This document shows positions 7,113 to 12,638 of a stretch of DNA of 12,638 bases, piece by piece. The stretch is from positions 1 to 12,638 of the forward strand of contig CAZSZS010000005.1 in the NCBI GenBank assembly GCA_964611275.1, given 5' to 3'. The notes beneath the pieces are model-generated. The model did no database searches, was not told the DNA's origin, and saw only the letters and a list, made by a program, of their open reading frames with translations. Source of the DNA: WJMT01 sp964611275 (GTDB lineage Bacteria; Acidobacteriota; Aminicenantia; Aminicenantales; Aminicenantaceae). The position numbers and the translations under genes are program-made. Position 1 is the stretch's first letter; every line of letters begins with the position of its first letter.

Positions 7113-7141
7113 ATCGCCATTTTTTTATGAATAGGTCAGGT
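7113..7141 (-). repeat. 3'-flank repeat, copy 3 (after the sulfatase gene)
   Basis: On the minus strand this reads ACCTGACCTATTCAT followed by a run of A and ATGGCGAT. It starts 42 nt beyond the sulfatase stop codon. Its first 15 nt are identical to the copy after treT (2334-2348), and its first half resembles the copy after otsAB. Its last 15 nt form the inverted repeat with 7008-7022. In the RNA the sequence continues as GTGCC followed by seven U, so a short GGC/GCC stem with a U-run could act as a weak terminator. Confidence 0.5.
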
Positions 7142-7183
7142 TAGTCTTATATGAGAAGCGATTTAGCTGGTTTTAAAGATTCG

Positions 7184-9034
7184 TTATTTATCGATATAAC
7201 CCAGGGTTCTCAGCCTTTCGAGCATCTCTTCGGATATTTTTTCTTCTCTTTCAGCTTTTCTTTGTGCTGTATCCATTTCTTCTGTTATTCTTTTTATGTA
7301 CTCGAAGAGCTTGTTTTTTTGAGGGGTGTGGTTCTCCTGGAAAAGATTCACTTTTTCTCCGGGGTCCTGTGTCAAATCATAAAGTTCTACTGTATACGGG
7401 ATGTTAGGCGGCGGATATGTGAAGTATTTAAACGTTTCTTGAGTGTATCTTTTATTAAATATTATTTTGTAGTTATTTTGGATGACCGTAATTTTCCCTG
7501 GAAGTAATTCAAACGGCTTGAATCTGTATATGGATGATACTATGGGTCTTTCCAGATTTCGACCGCTTTTTATCAATGGGATGAGAGACTGCCCTCTTAT
7601 ATTTTTTGGATATCTGATTCCATAATAATTCATGATGGTGGGCAGAACATCTTGAAGGCTGACATTTTCTTTAATTTTTTTTCCTTGATATCTTTGTTCC
7701 GGAAACTTAATTAACAGAGGGATTCGAATTTGTTCGTTGTACAGGTCAGAGCCATGGGCCCATCTTCTATGTTCAAAAAATTCTTCTCCATGGTCTGAGA
7801 GCAAAATGATCATGGAGTTTTGATAAAGGTCATTGTCCTTCAAAAATGTGATAAATTCTCCGAAATAGTGGTCAAAACTTACTATCTCCGCATCATACAG
7901 GGCTTTCACATCTTCAATAAAGTCATCACCTGTTTCTTTAAATATGCACCTGTTCCCTCCCAGGTCACTGTTAAAATCGAATTCCTTTAGTTGGGTTTCC
8001 CTGGGAATTCTACTCAAGAATTCTGCCGGAGGATTATGGGGTGCATGGACGTGGTAGGTGTGAAGGAAATAAAAAGCTTTTGGAAACGGGGATTCCGTCA
8101 ATTTGTCTCTGGCTTCTTCAAACATCACAGACCCGGCTTTTGGGGAGTACAGGTCATTATTGCTCCAGTAGAGATCAAATCCTCTGTAAAAGCCAAAGAG
8201 AGCATCCACTTTGACTCCTCCGTTGTAGCTCACTGTTGCAAACCCGTCGGATATATCTTCAGCGAAAAAGGGGATATCGTATGAAAGAGGAAATACAGCA
8301 GGGGGTTTCACGCGTATCAGCTTCTGGTTTTTGATCTTGTATTCAGCCCTCTCTTCGACCTGGTGCTCGTGTTCATGAAGGGATGTGAAAAGGCTCATAT
8401 GAGAAGTGACGGTCCAGGACGAGTTTGAGAAAGCATTTAGAAAAACAACTGCGTCGTGAGAGAATCGGTCTATATTCGGGGTCGTCTTTCTGTCATATCC
8501 GTAGAGGCTCATATGAAGAGAGCTCAGTGTGTCAACAGAAATCAGAAACACATTTGTCCTCTCTTCTGCCGGAATGGTTTTGTATATGATAGGCTTTGAG
8601 AATATGATATCCAGTTCATCCGGATTTTGAATGATCATATGCTGTCCTTTTTCAAGGTTCAGTGCAAAGTCCAGGTCGTTGTATCCCTTTCTTATTGGGA
8701 TTCTGGATCCGGATTGAGAGGTTTTTTCTGTTCCTTGTTTTGAGAGAGAGAGGGTCCCTTTTTTATCAGAAATACAGCTTATATTGACATTTAAGTTCCC
8801 CGATAGTTTGCTTTGAATACTCATGGAGTTACTTTTCGTCTCGAATCGGAAGGTTACGAACTTCTTGTGATAGTAAAGATTGTTGTCACTATCCTTTTTC
8901 AGCAGATTGAGATCAATGTCTTTGGTTTCCCGGTTTTCGGCATCTGCTCTCTGGAACATTGTTTTTTTTGCACAGCTTGAGAGGACAAAGAGGGCGATTA
9001 CGGAAAAAAAAATGAGTGATTTTTTAATTTTCAT
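7184..9034 (-). CDS. Sulfatase-fold (alkaline phosphatase superfamily) lipoprotein
   Basis: A 616-residue exported hydrolase. MKIKKSLIFFSVIALFVLSSC is a lipoprotein signal peptide with lipobox LSSC (acylated C21), so it should be anchored in a membrane facing the periplasm or outside. Residues about 40-155 are an unrecognised, probably beta-rich domain. The sulfatase-like domain starts at NVFLISVDTLSS (161-172, metal ligand D168). The nucleophile segment is WTVTSHMSLFTS (207-218), so the Cys/Ser of C-x-P-S-R is replaced by Thr208. Also seen are HTYHVHAPHNP (325-335) and SDHGEEFFEHRRWAHG (413-428). The C terminus is a charged helix ending LRTLGYIDK. Without a modifiable Cys/Ser it cannot form formylglycine, so phosphodiesterase or phosphotransferase activity is as likely as sulfatase activity. 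A GTG at 9110-9112 would extend it by 26 residues, but it lies upstream of the predicted promoter and would spoil the signal peptide, so I use the internal ATG. Confidence 0.85.
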   Translation of the reverse strand: MKIKKSLIFFSVIALFVLSSCAKKTMFQRADAENRETKDIDLNLLKKDSDNNLYYHKKFVTFRFETKSNSMSIQSKLSGNLNVNISCISDKKGTLSLSKQGTEKTSQSGSRIPIRKGYNDLDFALNLEKGQHMIIQNPDELDIIFSKPIIYKTIPAEERTNVFLISVDTLSSLHMSLYGYDRKTTPNIDRFSHDAVVFLNAFSNSSWTVTSHMSLFTSLHEHEHQVEERAEYKIKNQKLIRVKPPAVFPLSYDIPFFAEDISDGFATVSYNGGVKVDALFGFYRGFDLYWSNNDLYSPKAGSVMFEEARDKLTESPFPKAFYFLHTYHVHAPHNPPAEFLSRIPRETQLKEFDFNSDLGGNRCIFKETGDDFIEDVKALYDAEIVSFDHYFGEFITFLKDNDLYQNSMIILLSDHGEEFFEHRRWAHGSDLYNEQIRIPLLIKFPEQRYQGKKIKENVSLQDVLPTIMNYYGIRYPKNIRGQSLIPLIKSGRNLERPIVSSIYRFKPFELLPGKITVIQNNYKIIFNKRYTQETFKYFTYPPPNIPYTVELYDLTQDPGEKVNLFQENHTPQKNKLFEYIKRITEEMDTAQRKAEREEKISEEMLERLRTLGYIDK

Positions 9035-9075
9035 GTCTGCAGCAAGCTCAATAATCCTGTTAAGATTACAAATCC

Positions 9076-9105
9076 ATATTAGCATACAAGGCGTCTTCCA
9101 GTAAA
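9076..9105 (-). promoter_or_regulatory. Candidate promoter of the sulfatase-fold gene
   Basis: On the minus strand TTTACT (9100-9105) is followed after 18 nt by TAATAT (9076-9081), with TG one base before the -10. Each hexamer matches consensus at four positions. The start site would fall near 9069, about 35 nt before the ATG at 9034. This supports the internal lipoprotein start over the upstream GTG. Confidence 0.4.
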
Positions 9106-9190
9106 CAGACACAGGAGAGAAGGTGAAATTGAGCTGTTTTTAAATATGATTGACAAATGATTTTTCAAGTGGCACACTTTATGAAACCAA

Positions 9191-11017
9191 ATGAGCCATC
9201 AGGGTTATTATTTGAGCACTCTGAAAAAACAAACATTAATCCTTGCTTTTATTTTTGTTTTGTCACCTCTTTTATTATCCGGAAGCATACATTTCACAAA
9301 TGTAACAGGGAAGTATAATGTGGGGGGGTACAGTTATTTCGGTGCTCATGGAGTCTGCTGGGTTGATGTCAATAATGACGGAAAACTTGATCTGTACATA
9401 AAAAACGAAGATGCTAAAGGCGTACTGAATGTTGAAAACATTCTTTTCATAAATTACGGGAATCTTTTTTCGGATGAGGCTTTTTTAAGAGGCGTTTCTG
9501 ATGCTTACCCTCCCGGAACGCATGGAGCGGTTTTTGCTGACCTTGATAATGATAAAGATTTTGATTTGTTTTCGACCACAACCTATGGAGGGATAAGCCC
9601 TTCATACAATCATATTTATGAAAATGACGGGGCTGGCTATTTCCAGGACATTACTGGTAATATTTCCCCCTCTCAGGATATAGATACCTTTTCCAGAGGA
9701 GTGGCTGCTGCTGATTTTGACGGGGATGGCGATACAGACCTGTTTTTTTCTAACCCCCTTCCAGACGCAAAGCCTTTCTCAACTCAACCTTCTCCTCCCC
9801 AAAAGCTCAAAAATTTTTATATGAATAACGGCGACGGGACATTCACATGGACCTACCGAGGTATTGAATGGATAGGGTTTGTTCAGGGAGTCAGTGCCGT
9901 TGATATTGACCAGGACGGAGACATAGACATAGCCGAAGCCAAATGGGCTCCTCCATCCACCATTTATCTCAATGATGGAAATGGAGATTTTCACAAAGCC
10001 GGAGGAAGCCTTGGACTTCCTTTAACCGTTAATGTCAAAGATAATGGAATGAGTTTTGCCGACATTGACAATGACGGGGATTTAGACTTTGCTGTCATAG
10101 GAGCCCACAGAATAGCCATATACAAAAACAATCAAGGGATTTTTCAGAAATACAGCTCCATGAGCACAGCAGGGTCAAATCCCGGTTTTCACTGCTGTTT
10201 CGGAGATTTTGACCATGACGGGGACCTGGACCTTTATGAATCAGGAGGGTATATCTATCAGAATGACGGGCAGGGGAATTTCGTTTATGTCTCTCTCAAT
10301 CTCAGCGCTTTGATGGCATCCCTAAACACCGTTGATCCAAGGTCAAGTGCATTGGGGGATTTTGACAGAGACGGGGACCTGGATATCTTTATAGCGGACA
10401 AGAGAGGATATAATGTGCTGTTAAGGAATGATATTGATGATTCAAACTGGATCCAGGTGGAGGTTCTTTCGGATCAGACAGGCGGAACAGGAGGGATTGG
10501 TGCGAAACTCACGCTCTACAAAGGAGGACATCTTGGAGAACCCGGATATTTAAAAGGATTTCGCGAAATTACTGGGGAATACGGTTACCTGGCACAGGAT
10601 ATGCCAGCCGCTCATTTCGGGGCTCCTCAGTCATCGACATATGACCTGAAGATCGAATTTTTGAACGGCGAACAGAGGACACTCAGCGGCATCGTTCCCG
10701 GCCATAAGATACAAACAGCTTATATCCTGCCTCCGATCGATCTCACAGGTGAGAGAAAACTCAATAAAGCTTTATTATATTATGAGAGTATTATTCAGCT
10801 CACGTGGAATGCCAATCCGGACAATGAAAATATAACAAAATACAGGATTTACAGAATCGAAGAGTGGAGAAAGTTGGACTATATAGATGAAATTTCGGCA
10901 GAGAATCTTGTTTACTATATAAGGAATACGTCGAATGACACTCAATACATATTTGCCGTAACCGCTGTCGATAACAATAACATAGAGGGCGCACCGGCTT
11001 ATGTGACTGTGGAGTGA
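9191..11017 (+). CDS. Secreted seven-repeat FG-GAP/VCBS protein with ASPIC/UnbV and Fn3-like domains
   Basis: A 608-residue exported protein, probably an adhesion or carbohydrate-binding surface protein; the true ligand is unknown. A signal peptide (about 1-32) ends in a long hydrophobic run. Then come seven calcium-loop repeats of the D-x-D-x-D-G-D-x-D type, starting at D59, D117, D175, D238, D291, D339 and D390. Their spacing of 48-63 residues fits a seven-bladed beta-propeller of the integrin-alpha/FG-GAP type. The second loop has Lys for Gly. Residues about 419-505 match the ASPIC/UnbV domain (NWIQVEV start, GGIGAKLTLY, then a hydrophobic strand ending in G-H-K-I). Residues about 533-606 look like one fibronectin type III domain. 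The ATG has no Shine-Dalgarno sequence; TTG at 9212 has AGGG 7 nt upstream and keeps the signal peptide, so it is an alternative start. First gene of a three-gene operon. Confidence 0.88.
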   Translation: MSHQGYYLSTLKKQTLILAFIFVLSPLLLSGSIHFTNVTGKYNVGGYSYFGAHGVCWVDVNNDGKLDLYIKNEDAKGVLNVENILFINYGNLFSDEAFLRGVSDAYPPGTHGAVFADLDNDKDFDLFSTTTYGGISPSYNHIYENDGAGYFQDITGNISPSQDIDTFSRGVAAADFDGDGDTDLFFSNPLPDAKPFSTQPSPPQKLKNFYMNNGDGTFTWTYRGIEWIGFVQGVSAVDIDQDGDIDIAEAKWAPPSTIYLNDGNGDFHKAGGSLGLPLTVNVKDNGMSFADIDNDGDLDFAVIGAHRIAIYKNNQGIFQKYSSMSTAGSNPGFHCCFGDFDHDGDLDLYESGGYIYQNDGQGNFVYVSLNLSALMASLNTVDPRSSALGDFDRDGDLDIFIADKRGYNVLLRNDIDDSNWIQVEVLSDQTGGTGGIGAKLTLYKGGHLGEPGYLKGFREITGEYGYLAQDMPAAHFGAPQSSTYDLKIEFLNGEQRTLSGIVPGHKIQTAYILPPIDLTGERKLNKALLYYESIIQLTWNANPDNENITKYRIYRIEEWRKLDYIDEISAENLVYYIRNTSNDTQYIFAVTAVDNNNIEGAPAYVTVE

Positions 11018-11024
11018 AGGAAAC

Positions 11025-11618
11025 ATGAGAAAAATACGCACCTTTTTGTTAATGTTCTTTTTGTTTTCCGTAATGATTTTTGCAGGGAACGGAGAAATGA
11101 AGAGTTCCAGGCTTTCAGTATCAGGGGGCGTTTATTTTATGCAGGATGAAGTTTTCAAGGAAGTTTATGGAGACAGCGCATGGGTTTTTTACGGAGAGTA
11201 TTCGTACAGACTCCCTTTTCTATTGAAGCGGCATATTGAAGCGGGAGTTGAATACAGATTTCTGTCTGACAGGGGAAAACTGACGGTTACCAAAGAACCG
11301 GTTGATTTAATGATATCGGATGTCGCTTTTTCTTTAAGATATCTTTTTGATTTGAAGAGATTCATTCCTTTTGTGGGACCCGGACTGGACTACATCATGT
11401 ATAAAGAAAAATACCCTCCGACTTTTCCGGTCAGCTCCACAAAGGGGTCGGTATTAGGATTTAGTTTTCAGGGGGGATGTTACTATGACTTTTCTTCTTC
11501 ACTGGGGGCAAAAGTATGTGTCAAGTACTCTCAGGCTAAGACTGAGGAAGGATTAGTGAAAGCCGATATCGGGGGAATCGGGATTAAGGCCGGCCTTGTT
11601 TTCAGATTTGACTTGTGA
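11025..11618 (+). CDS. Small outer-membrane beta-barrel protein
   Basis: A 197-residue exported protein. A signal peptide (MRKIRTFLLMFFLFSVMIFAG, cleavage near 20-21) is followed by alternating amphipathic strands typical of an eight-stranded barrel: GEYSYRLPF (57-65), HIEAGVEYRFL (70-80), VAFSLRYLFDL (100-110), FIPFVGPGLDYIMYKE (113-128), LGFSFQGGCYYDF (144-156), LGAKVCVKYSQ (160-170) and GIGIKAGLVFRFDL (184-197). The phrase FIPFVGPGLDY is the usual mark of OmpW/OmpA-like barrel proteins. It ends FRFDL rather than in a terminal Phe. The gene starts 7 nt after the propeller gene, whose last codons contain its GGAG ribosome binding site (11011-11014), so translation is likely coupled. Role unknown; it may anchor or export the neighbouring surface proteins. 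Confidence 0.75.
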   Translation: MRKIRTFLLMFFLFSVMIFAGNGEMKSSRLSVSGGVYFMQDEVFKEVYGDSAWVFYGEYSYRLPFLLKRHIEAGVEYRFLSDRGKLTVTKEPVDLMISDVAFSLRYLFDLKRFIPFVGPGLDYIMYKEKYPPTFPVSSTKGSVLGFSFQGGCYYDFSSSLGAKVCVKYSQAKTEEGLVKADIGGIGIKAGLVFRFDL

Positions 11619-11669
11619 CCTTTTTATAATAACCTGAATGAGTGGATCAAGGATAGGGAGGATAATGAG

Positions 11670-12527
11670 ATGAGCAAAACAGTACGATCGGTATTTGTGT
11701 TTTTCTTCTTTTGTTTTTTGTGCCTGAATGCGATCGGGGATACCACAGATGCCGTCTTTCAGCTCGGAAGCGAGCTGCAAGAACAGGCAGCCCTGTTGGC
11801 AGAGAACAGTTTCAAACATTTTGAAGGATGGAACGGAGTGATAACCGACCAGGAACAGGCCGTTCTGTTTAAGTCTGAGGCTTTTTCCGCATCCTGCCAG
11901 CTCTTCTTAAAACTGACTGCCCAGAGTTCGGGATATTTCAGGTCAGGTTATTTAAGAACAAGCCTTTATAATGCGTTTGTCTATCTTTCCCGATCATTCA
12001 AGGAGCTGGAAGAAGAGATGACCAGAGCGAGAATAGTGCCGTATGAGGTATCAAAATGCAGGCAGATATTAGATAGAATGGATTATGAATTTTCCAGATG
12101 GCCCTCCAGTGATAACCTTGCTTATCTACACAGAAAATACATCAAAGCCAGAGACGATACTGTCTATATAATAGAAAGAAGGGGGCCTGGTGATTACATA
12201 AGGAGGCCTTTTAAGAATCTTGAAAGCCTTTACTTCTATAACTACAGTATTGGAAGGAAAGATGAGCCCTGGAATTATCTTGAAGAAATCTCTCATAATA
12301 CTCTTATGAAAATGGTGCAGGGCCCTATGATAGAATTTTCCTTTAACGGGTGTCTTGTCATAGAGAAAAGCTCACGTCCGAACCGTTCTGTTTATCTTAT
12401 TGAGAGAGGCACGAAGAGAGGAGTGGCTTCTCCAAGAGTGCTTGAACGCCTGGGCGGATGGGATAAGGTTTTTGAAGTTCCTAAAGAAGTGATAGACAAA
12501 TATCCTCTGGGCCAGCCCATAAAATAA
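11670..12527 (+). CDS. Secreted protein of unknown function with two VYLIE-type repeats
   Basis: I do not recognise a named family. The 285-residue protein has a signal peptide (about 1-23, rich in Phe) and a helical middle (about 30-160). The C terminus (about 227-284) reads GCLVIEK, then SVYLIERGTKRGVASP, WDKVFEV and YPLGQPI. From memory this resembles a short repeat seen at the ends of many secreted bacterial proteins and wall-acting enzymes, of the form VYL-[IV]-x-x-G-x-K-R then W-x-x-V and P-x-G-x-x-I. A diverged second copy seems to lie at 164-221: TVYIIERR, WNYLEEIS and QGPMI. The ATG has a strong GGGAGG site 8 nt upstream (11656-11661). It follows the barrel gene by 51 nt in the same direction and probably shares its transcript. 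An envelope or surface role is inferred from context only. Confidence 0.7.
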   Translation: MSKTVRSVFVFFFFCFLCLNAIGDTTDAVFQLGSELQEQAALLAENSFKHFEGWNGVITDQEQAVLFKSEAFSASCQLFLKLTAQSSGYFRSGYLRTSLYNAFVYLSRSFKELEEEMTRARIVPYEVSKCRQILDRMDYEFSRWPSSDNLAYLHRKYIKARDDTVYIIERRGPGDYIRRPFKNLESLYFYNYSIGRKDEPWNYLEEISHNTLMKMVQGPMIEFSFNGCLVIEKSSRPNRSVYLIERGTKRGVASPRVLERLGGWDKVFEVPKEVIDKYPLGQPIK

Positions 12528-12554
12528 ACAATCATGGGATTATCGCATCGCTCT

Positions 12555-12577
12555 GCTCCTTGTGATGACTAAGGAGC
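12555..12577 (+). other. Perfect hairpin after the three-gene operon
   Basis: GCTCCTT and AAGGAGC form a perfect 7-bp stem with a 9-nt loop, 27 nt beyond the stop codon of the last operon gene. No T-run follows on either strand, so it is not a classic intrinsic terminator. It could protect the transcript's 3' end or assist Rho-dependent ending. Confidence 0.45.
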
Positions 12578-12589
12578 CCAATCCATAAT

Positions 12590-12630
12590 ACCTACCTATT
12601 ACCCTTAAAAAAATCAGGTGTGGACGTGGC
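12590..12630 (+). repeat. 3'-flank repeat, copy 4 (after the plus-strand operon)
   Basis: Reads ACCTACCTATTACCC, then TTAAAAAAATCAGGTGTGG and ACGTGGC. The start differs from ACCTGACCTATTC of the other copies by one missing base. The A-run is in the same place, and the last 21 nt match the reverse complement of 19-39 at 18 positions. It follows the operon in the operon's own direction, like the copies after the minus-strand genes. The remaining bases to 12638 show nothing further. Confidence 0.45.
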
Positions 12631-12638
12631 GACATTGA

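Noticed and set aside
7015..7134. Plus-strand ATG at 7015 opening a 40-codon Lys-rich frame
   Set aside because: No ribosome binding site, and it lies within the A/T-rich space between the inverted arms; composition alone accounts for it.
9035..9112. GTG at 9110-9112 as start of the sulfatase-fold gene
   Set aside because: No ribosome binding site, it lies upstream of the predicted promoter, and it would place 26 residues before a clear lipoprotein signal peptide.
9170..9184. TGGCAC at 9170-9175 as a sigma-54 promoter for the propeller gene
   Set aside because: The required GC of the -12 element (TTGC) is missing at the right distance. The nearby TTGACA (9150-9155) also lacks a good -10, so I call no promoter there.
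12528..12638. Minus-strand frame starting near 12635 as the start of a new gene
   Set aside because: It stops after about 30 codons, has no visible ribosome binding site within the window, and overlaps the dispersed repeat.

Overview
The window is AT-rich, gene-dense bacterial chromosome from a Gram-negative (diderm) organism. The evidence is an outer-membrane beta-barrel protein, a lipoprotein signal, a heptosyltransferase-fold (GT9) enzyme and a primary sigma-70 factor. I cannot name the phylum. The secreted seven-repeat FG-GAP/ASPIC-UnbV protein, and the lipoprotein sulfatase-fold enzyme ending in a Leu-Gly-Tyr tail, are combinations I associate with Acidobacteriota/Aminicenantes-like and Planctomycetes-like lineages; that is inference only. 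I see no phage, plasmid, CRISPR or transposase genes, and no tRNA or rRNA.

Left part (1-3593, minus strand): two different trehalose-making enzymes lie in tandem. The upstream one is a GT4 enzyme of the TreT type (NDP-glucose + glucose to trehalose). The downstream one is a fused trehalose-6-phosphate synthase/phosphatase (OtsA-OtsB in one chain). A strong promoter (TTGACA-N17-TATGTT) precedes the first gene.

Middle part (3594-6824): the housekeeping sigma factor gene rpoD is divergent from the trehalose pair. It has its own extended -10 promoter inside an inverted repeat and a long leader carrying a second inverted repeat. It converges on a GT9 glycosyltransferase gene so tightly that the two stop codons interlock in the tetranucleotide TTAA, leaving no room for a terminator.

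The gap 6825-7183 holds no convincing gene but is full of structure: a 92-nt imperfect hairpin and, beside it, a pair of 15-bp perfect inverted arms separated by 90 nt. The right arm continues into a sequence that also occurs elsewhere in the window.

Right part (7184-12527): a minus-strand, probably membrane-anchored sulfatase-fold lipoprotein is divergent from a plus-strand operon of three exported proteins: a seven-bladed FG-GAP propeller with ASPIC/UnbV and Fn3-like domains, a small outer-membrane beta-barrel protein, and an unrecognised secreted protein with two copies of a VYLIE...G.P.I motif.

The most unusual signal is a family of short, related, non-coding sequences around ACCTGACCTATTCAT-(A)n-ATGG. 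Copies lie just after the 3' ends of otsAB, treT, the sulfatase gene and the three-gene operon, each in the orientation of the gene it follows. Two copies form the outermost sequence at the two ends of the window. They look like a dispersed 3'-flank repeat that has not been tied to any element seen here.
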